Positions 48,691 through 61,872 of a DNA stretch of 64,000 nucleotides are shown here, one piece after another. The position numbers and the translations under genes are program-made. The stretch covers positions 8,717,028 to 8,781,027 of the forward strand of contig NC_049982.1 of NCBI RefSeq assembly GCF_000003815.2, in the 5' to 3' direction. The DNA is from Branchiostoma floridae (Eukaryota; Chordata; Leptocardii; Amphioxiformes; Branchiostomatidae). How positions within the stretch are numbered: position 1 is the first letter of the stretch; each line of letters begins with the position of its first letter. The notes beneath the pieces were generated by a model. It saw only the letters and a list, made by a program, of their open reading frames with translations, made no database searches and had not been told where the DNA came from.

Positions 48691-51600
48691 TGAATTATTA
48701 AAGAAAAGTAGTTTGATATCCAGATTATCCTTACCTACCTTATTGGATAGAAGTGTAGTCTTGCTTGTGAACGTTTCCTCTCGTTGCCTTTCGTTCGGGT
48801 GATGTTGCTTAGCTGAATGAAATGGCTGGAATTGGCCCCATATTTAAAGGGTCCGAAGAAGGGGAAACCAAACATCCTTTGTAAACGATATGGCAGGGAC
48901 AATAAGGAACATCGTAATAGTCGTAGTTTTATTGAAAGGAAAAACAAACTGTTGGTGATCAAAGGACCATATGCCAGCTTGGGTTGGGCCTTTACTTCCG
49001 ATAGCGGGGAAGGTAAGCTGGTGTGTTATTGAAAAGAGACAAAGGGAACGGAGCACTACAGCAAAAACCAATTCAACACTACGTCAACAGACATACATGT
49101 GAGTAATGCATTCTAATATACGTACACCACTTACTCATCAAGAAGGTTTCAATTACAGAAAATATGTGTAGATATCATTGTGACAAATGCGGGATGCTTG
49201 ATACGAAAAGAAATCCCATGAATTGTTTTTTCTCATAAAGTTTCAGCGGTGACGTAGGTTAGATGGATGTCCTAAATATTCTTTTATTCTCAGTGACATG
49301 GAAGTGACGTACAGAGGCATTGTGGGTGGAATTGACAAACGACAACCTGTTGATATGACGTCATACCAAGTCTTACTTTCTGCGAACACAAACGACAACG
49401 CCAAACCAAAAGTTTCCACACAAACTTTGTTAATTGAAGCAATTCGTCATCAGAGGAGAGTACACATGCACACAATTTATTTTCGTGTCAATGCTTATTC
49501 TGTTTTTGTTGTTGTTGAAAGTTTGTTTTTTCTGCTTTTCTGAAGATGATAGTGTGTTGAAGGGTATTGAACTCTGCACTCTGAAATCTATCATCTGTTG
49601 GGATAGAGTAACGTCAACCCATACGTACAGGCATAAGGTCATAATCTCTCTGTGTGACAAGACTGAAATTTCAAACCCGGCTCAAACAAAGGCGGGGAAT
49701 TCTGATTTCCAATTTGCGTCTGCCGAAAAGCGTTTCATGTCAGCGGCGTTGTCTGCCCCTTTGTGCCCCTGACACGGCATATGCGCACGAACCATCAAGT
49801 ACACTCCACCCTGTCAGCCACACCGTCGCCGTGACTTTGTGATCCCGGACTTCTAACGTTACACGCTGACAGTAAACACATCTTATTTCCTACAACGCAA
49901 AGCGGACTGTTTGCTGAAAATATATATATTTGCAACTTGATAAGAGTGTGTCATAAAGTCCGTCTGAAGCCCGCTCTGTCCATTAAACAGGGAGGAGGAA
50001 GAGGCTTGAGGTCTGTTTGAATGGTTTAAGGACCACTTTGGTGTACCACTACGTTTACATCTCCTTTCAGAGTTAAACAAATGTGTAAGTGTAGGCGTAC
50101 ACGTTGTTGTCTGTTGATAAAAGGAATGCCTGTTACCTTACCTTTAAGGTAAAGCCCATGATGTTTGAATGGTATGCGTTTCTAAATGTTTGAATGGTGC
50201 AAGTACCACTTTTACTGCATTTAATACTAGTTATTTCTCCTTTTGATGTTGAACAAAAATGCTGGTGGGTTGTAGGCGTACAGGCTGTATGGTGATAAAA
50301 GAGTTACCTTCTCTTGAAGGTAAAGTGTATGATGTTGAATGCCATAAGTTTTTTTTAATGTTTTAATGATATAATTACCTCTCTTGCTACATTTTTTCTC
50401 CTTAGATGTCGGTGAGTTGTAGGTGTCTGGTAATAAAAGGGGCGGCTCTTACTTTCCCTTGAAAATGTTTAAATGAAGTGTATGATTTTAACCTTATCAT
50501 TTCAAATGGTCCACAAATGTTTCACCGGGATAAAGATAAAGGCAGACCAAGGGGAGATTTCTAGAAACGAAGTTAAGGATGATTCTGAACATATCGAGAC
50601 AAGCAGTTCTTGAGAGACCACTTTACTTGTCAGGTTGTCGGAGAGATCAAAGTGAGTCCATTAACAAATGTCGGCATGACTCAGGTTGACAGATCAAACA
50701 TGTTTATCTTCGTTGACGCTGACTGGTCCGGAAGAAGGGTCGAGCGAGATCGCTGTGTACGGGTTGGACCAGGTGTAGGGGCGGGCGCGGGCGATATGTA
50801 CAGTGGACGTCAGTGTAATGCAGAATTAATCTTCTGCGCCTCGCGGTTTCCTCCAGTCGCTGGTTACTCTGTGCGCTTCTGGCTGGGCAGCGCTTCTCAT
50901 GGCTGATGAGTCCACCCAAGCTCTCCCACAGTACGCACAGCAGGACCTTGGACCAGCACCATTTTCTCCTGTTCTTTACTTCCTCATCTGTCTTTCATCC
51001 CAAATCCTACTCTCTCTGGCAACTTAACACCTGTTGTACCTGCACGACAAAAGTAAATACTTAATAGTTCTCCGATAAAACACACACGATTCTGACCAAA
51101 ATACTCAGGGATGATAGTCCTAGGCCCTTTCACTCTTCTTTATCATACATGTTCATGTAAAAAAAACTTCAAAATTACAAGCAGCATATCATGCATGTAC
51201 TTGCGGACCAGTTCCAGTCAGTTACAGTCAAACACTCTGAGGCTTTTCATAATGCTCCCCCCCCCCTCGCATGAATGAATTGTTGCTGAATTTGTTGTAG
51301 CACACCTAGAACGGCTGATTATGTCACACTGAATGACTTCAATTCACTTCTTCTTGCATCATGTTCCTCTTGCATCAACAATATGACTAATGCAACAAAC
51401 CTTAGATTCAAAGCTGTCAGTATATACAAGAGATAGAAGAATAACAAACGTCAACATGCTTACTAGTATATCACAACTCTTCTCCTCTATCTCCGTATTG
51501 CTGAAAGTTAGATTTGACTATAGCGCCTTATTATGATGGACGTTGTAATGACTAGGTTAAATGAATGAATGAACTTTAGTTTTGGCAATCGCAACTGGCA

Positions 51601-52935
51601 CAATCTAGGCAACAACAGGGATAATCTATTCTACAACTATAACTACAAGATATTATCCATAATAGTATATATCAAAGTCACGTGTGGGTGATTTAGGATT
51701 GAGCACATAAATCGAGGACTCTGTGTAACCTGTAAGTATATTATTGTGAAGTAAGATCACAACGTTTCCTGCCATTAAAACCTTACAAGAAAACGTCAGA
51801 ATGTACGTCACGTATTTCTTGGTGTTATGTAAAGGGCTTCACGGCGCCGACGTCCTAGGGTTGTGTGGCCACGGCATGGAGTGAGTCTACCCAAATGTTA
51901 ACGACTGTTTTTATGACATGTTTTTTTTCGTAGAATGTATTCTCCATTGAACAGCAATGCCACATCTATTGCATGAATCTTCTGACAATAAACCATTTCC
52001 GAGTAGGTGCCCTACGTTTAAGCATTAAATTGCTAGCGCTCTATATAAAAGACATGGTATAAAATAAAGTGTTGGCGTCAGATGAACACATACAGAAACT
52101 AGATAACTTGAAAATTGTCGGTCTTGTTCCAACGTACATGGGAAGTTCAGAGAAAAGGAGTTTAGTCTGAGTGTGAGTGGGTGGGGAGAGTGAAGGACTG
52201 ATTCAGCTGCCCTGGAACAGTCGCCATGCGGTACCACTGAAAACTGTAAGCATTTGCAATTCTTCCCATCCCAATTAATCATTTGCAGAGCAAACAAATC
52301 ACCGACCAAAATTGTTTTCCTCTGCAGGCCCAAATGTAACACGCAGGTTCTAAGTTCTTAACATATCTGTATGTACCTTAAAACACTTTCATTGCAGCCG
52401 CCTACCCGCTATCGCGTCAAGCACCATTCTATAGCTAGTAGTAACCACAACGGGGTTTTACGAAGCATTGTTTCCGCTTAAGTGTATAAAATTATTCGTC
52501 AGCTAGGCCAAACGTTCGGACTGAGCTGGTGTATTACGCCGAAAGGTGATCGTGCCGGTTATACAGACGCAGATCTATATAGATAATGCAGATAAAAGTG
52601 CACTCGACAACGGTATTTGCAGGACATATACTTGTGGCCTCCTGTGTCGTCTGACACATGAGACAGGTCGGCCCAGTAGGCTCGGTCAGTAAGAAACCTC
52701 TTCATGTCACTCCAACCCATGATTACTGCTAAATGACTGTTGAAGACTGTTGCATTTTGAAGGACGTCCAGAATCATTCATGTCTTTGCCCCAGGCCTGT
52801 TCTGAACGAAAACATACCAGTGGTAAATTTGCACGGTGAGGTCAGAGACCATTGTCCTAGAGTAACCCCCTCGTGACGAAAGGCAAACACAGACCGGTCA
52901 GGTGAACGTCACACGGGGGGACAGTACCGGGCAAC
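48691..52935. other. No gene seen; degenerate repeats
   Basis: At about 50020-50460 three or four diverged units share ttgtaggcgtacaggctg and gataaaagg...gttacct blocks, 150-180 bp apart. Elsewhere only short unsupported frames. Confidence 0.45.
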
Positions 52936-55900
52936 ATGGCGGACGAGTCGTCCCCGCTGGTCCGGAAAGACAAGGTAAGAGGACAATACAAGTACGGCGA
53001 ACAGTGACCTGTTTTTCACAACATGTACAACATATAATTTGTCAGGAAAGATTTAGACCATGCCATATTCCTTGAGAGTCAGTTGTACTGAACTACGGGC
53101 ACCTGTTGTGTTTGTTTGTTAACGTTCCATATTTGGATTCCTATAGCTTAATCACATAGCCGGGTCACATAACGAACTTTGCCCCTCGTTGAGCTAGCAG
53201 ATATGTCACAATTATTCCTAGTACTAGGACAAGAAAAGAGAAGAGCCTAATATTTGGCAACGTACCACAGCACCCGGAAGTATCTATATATCTCACAGCT
53301 GGCTGTTGTATTGCAATAGTGACACAGCTGTTTTATTTATAATATTTGGGATACATTCTACAAAACATACATTCAGAAAAACAGTAACTGTTATTGATAT
53401 TTTGGCAGGACTCAATCCACACCATAGGCATTCACATAAATATATAAAAAATATTTGGATGTAAGTTGTGACGACCCTGTTCTTTCCAGGCTATCGGGTC
53501 ATAAACGATTTTACATGTACCTCACAGTAACATCACATTAAGTTTTACTTGGTCCTCGGTTTATTTACTCTGAGGTAATCATTGCATCATGCTTAATGCT
53601 ACCGGCGTTATAGTAGGACTAGACGTCAACAACATAGGTGGCAGAAATATATGCTGACGTTATCCTATATCTTAAACACTGCTGTTTCTGCATCTTCTGT
53701 ACCTCCCTTTGTTTCAGTCGGAGAACGAAGGAGGGTCCGCCTTCACATCCTCGCTGGGTGCTGTGATCACGTGTCTTGCCAGCGCCATCGGAACGGGGAA
53801 TATATGGAGATTTCCCCGGATCATCGCCAACAACAGTGGAGAAAAGGGTGAGAAAATGATATAACTAACCTTTTGCCACCTAAATGTAAGGCTCGACAGT
53901 CATCAGAGACCTGGAAAAAGGTGCAAACCATCGTATAGAGAAATAAGAGGCCAGGTGAAGGCGTTACGTGTAACGGATCCCATTTCACCCAGTTGTCCCC
54001 TGTCCTGAAAACGATATTGGCTGTTGAAGACAGCGTTTTCCAACAAAAATAAAACAAAGATATAGTTTCAATGCGCTGAATGAAGATACTTCTCAACAGA
54101 TTTGGAGGTTTGCGGTAAATGTACAAGTCTAGAGTAATGTGCTATGTTTCCAGAACTAGTTCCATAGTTCCGTTGATGCAGATTAGACATCCAGGTAATA
54201 AGATATGCCATAAAGCAGTTACTCAAGAAGCTGGACATGATTTTGGAAACGGCCAGACTTTTCAGATAGTGTCATTGACGAAAGATAGTGGGTACTATCT
54301 GAAACGTCTGACCGTTTCCAAAATCCAGTTGCTTGAGTAACACCTTTTTGGCATAGTTTCGTTGTTTGATAGTAGCGGAATCAGAGCCTAACTCTGTCCA
54401 GTTGCCATCTGCACACTCAGTATTTAGAACTATATTTCAAAAGAAACTTGCCCCTTCCTTCTAGGCTGCCTGCAGTTCCTGATCGCCTGGGTGCCGTTCC
54501 TGATCCTATGGTGTGTGCCTGTGCTGGTGATAGAGTACGGAGTGGGCAGGTACACGCGGAAGGCCACCGTCCTGTCCTTCGCACGGCTGCTGGGGCCCAT
54601 GTACGGCTGGCTCGGCGCCTGGATCGTCCTCACCAGCTTCATCATTGGGTAAGACCCCCCCTTTCCACTGCGCTCTCACTGCGACCTAAATAGGACATGT
54701 GTAACCTTCGATTTCTTACTGGGTATATCATACAGCATGTAAACGTGAGACTGCGAGGATAACAAAACACACAAAGTGCAGAAAGTTTCTTTTCTATACA
54801 ATTCGTTGAGCGATCTGTCAAATTCTATATGTCGCAGAGAGAGCGCAGTGAGAGCACCGTCCTAGTGGAAAGGGGGTATAAGCCATGCGTTGCCCGCGTG
54901 AAGATAAGATAAAGAAAGTAAGGCAATGATCTAATTCATTGCCTTAGTTATTGAAGCCGCGTATCTCCTGTGGTCAATTTAGGTTACAGTTAACATTATG
55001 CTTTGTTATCTCCATGAAAAATTGTGTTTTGTTATCTCCATGAAACTTTGCGTTTTTGGTGTGTCTTAGCTGTGTTTCGGATACTTGTGATCATCATAAC
55101 TTTAGAACTTCTGGATGGATTGTAATGATATGTAAATATGGATTAGGAAGGTCGATTTTGGGCCCCCATATTGTATGATGTATGTTTGTTTGTATGCATG
55201 TATGTATGTGTATGTTTGTATGTATGTATGTATGTATGTAGGAATTTATTTTGCCCTCCTCCTCCGTCTACCTGATAGAACGTTCTTGAAGTCCATGCCA
55301 AGCTGCCCAGACTGATCAGAACAATCTTAAATCTACAGGTGTGGTTAACAAAAGATATCACAATGGCCACTGTGCAAGCTAAATTTTGTGTCAAAAAGTT
55401 GTCATTTAAAACGCGTCAACGATATTATTTGTGGGATTCAGTTGTTTCTATGCCGTTATCGTCGGCTGGTACCTGTACTACCTGATCATCACCATCGGCT
55501 GGGAGCTGCCAACAACACACGGAGAGAGTGAGGAAATCTTCAGACATTACACAGAGGTACTTAGTGCCCATGGTTTATATTAGTCCTCTAGTCGGGTTCG
55601 ACATAAATAACGCCACATACACTTGTCTTCATGTCAATCTACCCCTGTTCAAGACAATAATCGCGGACATATATGTCTTGAGAACATCAGAGCAAAGAAA
55701 CAGAAATCGTGTCATATTAAAATCCAGCATTAGTTTGAATATTTCGTGTCTTGAACTTTTTCATTATATCACAATTAGTAGTATTTGTGTAATAGAGGAT
55801 CAAGTATTTCACAATATCAAAGTCTGACCTAACTATAAAATTTGATTTCCAACATCTTCAAGAAAATAGAATTAGAGGGGTGTTTGTTTCTAAAATGTGA

Positions 55901-58900
55901 TATTGAAGAGTTTATTTCACATCTTTCCCCAGCAAACAGCCTTGCCTATCCTCACTCATGCCATCATTGTGGTCATGACAGCGTTCGCCCTCCTGTATGG
56001 AGTCAAAATTTTCGAACCGCTTTTCAAGGTAAGAAACAGCCAAAACGTTCTGTTCTTAATGTTGAATGTCAGATGTTCACACACACATGAACTGATCGAA
56101 CAAACAGAAAAAGTAGGCTAGAAGGTTGGGTATGAACGCAATGAGACAACACACAAAAGTTACTCAAGTAATATTGGATAAAATATCTGAACAATCAGAA
56201 GGGCAGCATCTCGTCGTGACCCTTACCCAAATAACTCATCTGAATAATTAGTTGCTTCAGATAGTAGTCTCCGACGACGTATGCAATGTAAGAGGCTACC
56301 AACTGCCAGGTACATTTTGAATTGTGTAAACACAGCAGCAGTGACACGCGCTAATAACTCTGTCCAGGTGATGATCCCCCTGCTGCTGGTGCTGATGTTC
56401 GCCACCTTTATCTGGTCCATGACGCTTCCTCACGCCACGGCGGGCGTCACCTTCACGTTCTCTGCTGACTGGGGTAAGTATAGCCTGTGCATACACAATC
56501 TGTCGCTAGCTGGGGTTAATGCCCCCACCCCCCCAAACTTAACTGTAGTTAAGGAGCCGTTAGGAGCGCGATTTTATTCAATCAAGTACATAAAAAAAAA
56601 CTTGATTATGTATTTCAATTCACGACCGACGAATATTTGTATTCAGTATCGCTTGGTATTAACCGTGTGTACTGACTGGTGTTCAGGTTGAGGAAAAAGG
56701 AAAGATATATATTTAAATGGTTATATAAAGTTACACGAAAAGTGTTGCAGGCAACATGGTGATACAAACACAGCAAGGCTAAATTTCTGTTCCAGAGGAG
56801 ATCGGGAAGCCTGGTCTGTGGGTGGACGCCCTGGTGCAGAACGCCTGGGATACAGGTCAGAGGTCATCAGTACTTGTACTTTTTAACTTTGAATATTCAT
56901 TGATGTTTATCAAAACGAGTATCCAGCAACATGGCTTAGGGCTATGCTATAGTGTCAGCAGTAGAACCAGCTGTCTCTTCCTTCTTCTCTCATGACCTCA
57001 ATGAAAAGCGACCTGCAGGCCGATTTGTGCTTTATAAATGAATAAATGTTGGAACAAAATCAAACAAACAAACATCTTCTGTGAGGCAGTCAAATGAATA
57101 TTAAAAACAACAAGCATCAATAGATAGTGCAAATAAATCAATTCAACTGGTTGCTTTCATTACTTACAAGTTAAGATGTAACCATTTTGTGGACAATAAG
57201 TGTTATCTCAGAGATGAAAATGACAGCTGAATCAATGCACAAAGCTTTCTGCTCCAAAATGTGACCAGTACACCTCTCCGCAGGTTCTGGAAGTGGACTG
57301 TTCCTGGTACTTGCCACCTACATGACACGGACGCACGGAGTTGTCCGGTACAGCACTATGGTACCAGTGATCAACGATCTAGTCAGGTTCGGTGAACATA
57401 ACGTTAACATTTTTTCGGTCACCCATAAACCTTTTTAGACCTACTATAATTAACGACAGGAAATAGGGTTGATGCTCCGTTTCTTCTTCGTTTTCCTCTT
57501 TTTCTTCTCCAAACAAATAAGGTCAATGGCCTAGACAAGACGGCTGTCACCATGGTTACTGGAGATGTAGCAGATTGTGCTTGTTCTATTATATTATGTA
57601 GAAAGTGACATGACAGAGGTGGAGGGGGGTGGTCACCATATATATGAATGTATTTGAGTGAGAATAAACAAAGCAGTAGTTTGTAAGGCAAGACCATGTA
57701 AAGGTAAACATTATGTACTTGCTTGTAAATGTTACGTCGATATTTTGATGGTACGTCGGGTCATATTTGTGAATTTTTATACTCCCTTCCCTCCCTCAGT
57801 TTGATGTGCTCTCTGACGTTGTTCGGTGTCGTCTTCTCCTTCTACCTGACAGCCAATCCCGGCATGCCCCTGGCGCCCATTGTAGACCTGCTGAAGGAGA
57901 ACGGCCCGGCCAACACCGGACTCACACTCATATGGTACACATGTACAGGCACAGTAACACCGGACTCACACTCATATGGTACACATGTACAGGCACAGTA
58001 ACACCGGACTCACACTCATATGGTACACATGTACAGGCACAGTAACACCGGACTCACACTCATATGGTACACATGTACAGGCACAGTAACACCGGACTCA
58101 CACTCATATGGTACACATGTACAGGCACAGTAACACCGGACTCACACTTATATGGTACACGTGTACAGGCACAGTAACACCGGACTCACACTTATATGGT
58201 ACACATGTACAGGCACCGTGAGTAACACCGGACCCACACTTATATGATACACATGTACAGGCACAGTAACACCGGACTCACACTTATATGGTACACATGT
58301 ACAGGCACAGTAACACCGGACTCACACTTATATGGTACACATGTACAGGCACAGTAACACCGGGCTCACACTCATATGGTACACATGTACAGGCACAGTA
58401 ACACCGGACTCACACTCATATGGTACACATGTACAGGCACAGTAACACCGGACTCACACTCATATGGTACACATGTACAGGCACAGTAACACCGGACTCA
58501 CACTCATATGGTACACATGTACAGGCACAGTAACACCGGACTCACACTCATATGGTACACATGTACAGGCACAGTAACACCGGGCTCACACTCATATGGT
58601 ACACATGTACAGGCACAGTAACACCGGACTCACACCTATATGGTACACATGTACAGGCACAGTAACACCGGACTGACACACTTATATGGTACACATGTAC
58701 ATGTAACGTTACAGATACAGTTGTGCTGTAGTATAACTGTATTATAACAGTATAATTGTAGATATAATACTGATTTAGCTGGGAACGAAACGGACAAAGA
58801 ATACAAGCTTATAGCGATAAGCCATTCTTAGAAGTGATTCATTGGAGCGTTTGGGTTCTATCTCAAAGCGAATCCAGATGTTATTGTGTACGCTGACACC

Positions 58901-60194
58901 CACAGGGTACATGAAAAACAAACTAAATGTCCACTTGCAGAAGACAATGCATTACGTTCCTTTTGTTTTCCATTGATACGTGCATCTACCGTTCTCCCAG
59001 GGTCCCAATCCTGTACGGCACCATGACGGGGGGACGGGTGCTGTGCGCCATCTTCTTCCTGTGTGTGCTGATGGCGGGGTGGAGCAGTCATATCACCATT
59101 GTAGAGTCTGTGGTCAGGAACATAGAGGACTTCGGAGGTAAGACGACCATTCTAAATTCTCATCTACCATTCACCTGCATGTTTCTTTAAGCTAAGCCAT
59201 AACTTTTTGACGACATGGATGCGTAAGACGTTTTGAAGAAGAAATAGATAAATTTATGTGTCGCCATCCTATTCTTGTGTTCAATTTGTTCCTATGCATG
59301 GCATCCTACAGTTCCAAGGAAACTGACTGTACTGGGCGTGACGATTCTTATGTTCCTGATTGGTCTGCCATCAGCACTGGACATCAACTTTCTCGTAAAT
59401 CAGGTGGGGTTGTGTAATGATTTGCAGGGTTAATATGACATGCAAAACGTTAAAGTAAGGTAGAGCTTGGGATATGTTCGGGACAAAAGGTTGCCTGTGA
59501 ATCCCATCAAAGTCTCAAACTGTTCTAATTTCGCACGAGAGGTTTTTAGGTGATCTGTTAGTAATTCAAGTAGTCATTCGGCAAGATTGCGCCAAGTCTG
59601 ACTAAAATCGCGCTTCTAGCGGCCGGCCTTACAGTTCTCGGGGAAGGGGTCATTAACCCCAGCCAGCGAGATATCGTGTAAACACAGGCTAGATTGCGCT
59701 TACGTAATGGTAAAAGCCTCCTGAACAGACAAATTTTGTTGTATCGAATTACCTTGTATTTTTTCTTTCCAATAGATGCATTGATTAATCCAGCTGCAGA
59801 TTTGGCTAATCCAGATTTGATCTCAAGTCCGTCTATTGTTTTACAGGATTTTGTTTGGGGTTTCTCACTTCTGTTCTGTGGAACTGGACTGACGATACTT
59901 GCTCTAAAGTTTGGGGTGCGGAAATTCAGAGATGTCGTTATTAACGAGGTACCTTCTCATTACTTTCACAGATTAAGGTCGAATATCAAACTATAGAGTT
60001 TCACCGCCTCATAGCCGTTGAATGCTGTTAACTCTTACTACTAACGTGTCATAAATATTTCTAATCAGTTATCCAAATAAGGTCCTCATGAGCATAAATC
60101 TATCCATTGATCACCTTCCCTGCCCAATTTACAGAAGTTGTTCAAAGTGTCTAGAAGGCTATTTTTAGCATTTCCGTATAAGCTATGCAAGTGA
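52936..60194 (+). CDS. Prokaryote-like SNF/SLC6 family sodium-dependent transporter
   Basis: Exons 52936-52974, 53718-53847, 54465-54648, 55442-55556, 55933-56028, 56368-56473, 56796-56855, 57284-57386, 57800-57934, 59001-59137, 59312-59403, 59847-59948, all with consensus sites and consistent phase. A possible last exon is 60135-60194 (KLFKVSRRLFLAF ... stop). About 400 residues with ten recognisable TM segments. TM1 has the family signature AIGTGNIWRFPR; TM2 is followed by the charged loop VIEYGVGRYTRK; TM6 has the unwound-helix Gly cluster NAWDTGSGSG. These motifs, and the short loop between TM3 and TM4 without the glycosylated cysteine loop of animal neurotransmitter transporters, resemble the bacterial YocR/YhdH-type branch. 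Likely sodium-coupled amino-acid import at a membrane; substrate unknown. TM11-12 were not found; since a minus-strand gene follows, the end must lie before about 61.3 kb. Confidence 0.75.
54200..54358. mobile_element. Foldback element (~159 bp)
   Basis: Long inverted repeat: gttactcaagaagctggaca ... ttttggaaacggccagac at the left, and cgtctgaccgtttccaaaat ... gcttgagtaac at the right. Fragments of the family occur at 4692-4718 and 24189-24262. Located in the intron between 53847 and 54465 of the transporter. Confidence 0.75.
54655..54876. mobile_element. TIR element abutting a splice donor
   Basis: Inverted repeats cccctttccactgcgctctc at the left and a complement ending gtggaaagggg at the right. 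The left end lies only about 6 bp after the donor at 54649. Confidence 0.6.
57912..58695. repeat. 44-bp minisatellite built from an exon end and its splice donor
   Basis: About 17-18 copies of a 44-bp unit. Each unit contains the last 23 nt of the exon ending at 57934 (aacaccggactcacactcat plus atg) followed by the donor gtacacatgtacaggcacag. Every unit is therefore a potential copy of the authentic splice donor. Confidence 0.9.
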
Positions 60195-61115
60195 GCTGAC
60201 AATTTGCATGATTCAGTCCACAGCAAGTATGAAAATTGATGATAACATCATCTGTAGACAATAAATCTAATTAGAACGTGTGAAGAAAACAAGATGGGCA
60301 TAAAGAGATACTTACATTCTTAACTACGTGTACACAGACCAAAAGCTGCTAACAAGAATTAAAGCGATAAAACATAGTATAACACAACCAACAAAACGTT
60401 TATTCCTGCAATGATACAAGACGTAACACTGGTGTCAACAGTAAAATACTGAACATGGTGAGCAGGTCTATGACATGAAAAGTAATGATAGTTATCAATT
60501 CCATACAATGTACATCTAGTGCATTCATGTCTGTATCTACAGACGAGTTATGATTTATAGTGAACAATTAAAGCAATCAACAGAATAAAATAGTTTAATC
60601 TGCATTTTCGGAAAGGGGCATCTACGACTTTGAATAAGTAAAAGCAATGATATTCGTGTATGAAATAGACAATGTAATATACCACTTATGATACATGCAT
60701 ATGAACCTATACATTTAAAAAGTCTATTAATAATTTAAAAAAAAGTTGAACTTCAATTTAGATAAAGATTCGCAGCGAGAGGTAGGAGACCAAACTAAAC
60801 ATAACCAGACCAGTGCCTTGCTTTGCGCCATCGTTTGTTTCATGTGGTTTGGGAAATTTCCTCGGGCGTCATCTCTTTAGACATGCATGAAATTTTATGT
60901 CTGGTCGATAATCCACCACCAGAGTTATTTTGCATATGAAAGCCTGTTCAATCGGTCGTTCTTCCCTTCAGATGATGACAAATTTTCCTGCTCATGTCAA
61001 TATTCTTTTGTTTGTTTAAAATGTCTGTTCATCATTTAAAAAAAAAGACAAGTTGAACTACAATTCAAGTCAAGATTCGTAGTGGCCCACATCTGAAGGC
61101 TTCTTTATACAGTAC
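59949..61115. other. Mostly non-coding, transporter 3' end
   Basis: A/T-rich. The only candidate exon is 60135-60194, after the acceptor ccctgcccaatttacag. Several AATAAA-like signals occur (for example near 60261), but none is assigned with confidence. Confidence 0.4.
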
Positions 61116-61294
61116 TTAACGTTCGCTTGTCTGAAACTCAATTTGTCCACCAGGGAGGTTGCACAGGACGTGAGATGTGCTGTGCTTACCTTCTCCGTTT
61201 TTCTGTGAGTCACTGTTGTACAACGCGCTGCTTTCAGGTAGACTCTCGTTGTCTTCGCCAAGTGCGCGAGGAGTTATGCCATCCACGTGAGATA
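61116..61294 (-). pseudogene. Orphaned C-terminal coding sequence of the LRR receptor
   Basis: Directly beyond the mariner element, the minus strand stays open in the frame the receptor would have without the insertion: ISHVDGITPRALGEDNESL, then SSALYNSDSQKNGE, to TAA at 61118-61116, about 59 residues. It contains a second LYNSDS motif like the one left in the receptor (GGILYNSDSRH). A donor-like GGTAAGC occurs at about 61189, so the original gene may instead have spliced onward. It is now separated from the gene by the element's stop codon. Confidence 0.6.
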
Positions 61295-61872
61295 CGAGGG
61301 GCGTTCAAGAAGTAATCCACCTGACCCATTTCCCAAAGGAGGAGATTAATGAATCTTGGCACAATTATTAGTCTTTCTCTTCATAGGAATCACCCAGAGT
61401 TATGCATTTCTACCATCGTTTGATGCAGCTCTGTACACCGTTTTTGTAGGACGCCCCAGGTTGGTCCTGCAACAGATGCCTCATCAATGGCAGAAGAGGG
61501 ACGACCAGGTCTGGGAGCTGTTTCCACAGACTTCCGGCCATGTTTGAATTCACAATGCCAGCGTTTTACAAGGTCATATGATGGGGAATCATCACCATAA
61601 GTTTATTTTAGTTCATCAAAAGTCTCATTTGGTATGCGTCCTTTCAAATACAAAAACCGGATCACTGCGCGACACTCAACTGGCTCCATTTCACACCTGG
61701 TCCATTTCACACCTGACTCAGTTCAAACACCTTTAAATCAAAAACCAAAATTAGTTCAGAGCTGTTTTTTGCAACATAACCCATAGAGATATGAATCATT
61801 ACATATGCAAAATTTCATCTAGATCAGACAACTGGAAGTGGGTCAGGTGGATTACTTCTTGAACGCCCGTCG
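61295..61872 (-). mobile_element. Mariner-like element, defective (578 bp)
   Basis: Inverted repeats cgaggggcgttcaagaagta at the left and the complement ending gaacgcccgtcg at the right, flanked by TA at 61293-61294 and 61873-61874, the Tc1/mariner target duplication. On the minus strand it encodes a decayed mariner transposase N-terminal helix-turn-helix region (start MEPVECRAVIRFLYLKGR, then VKRWHCEFKHGRKS and PRPGRPS), with an in-frame stop and no catalytic domain. Confidence 0.85.

Noticed and set aside
57912-58695. CRISPR-like regular repeat
   Set aside because: Direct head-to-tail 44-bp units with no variable spacers, in an animal intron: a minisatellite.
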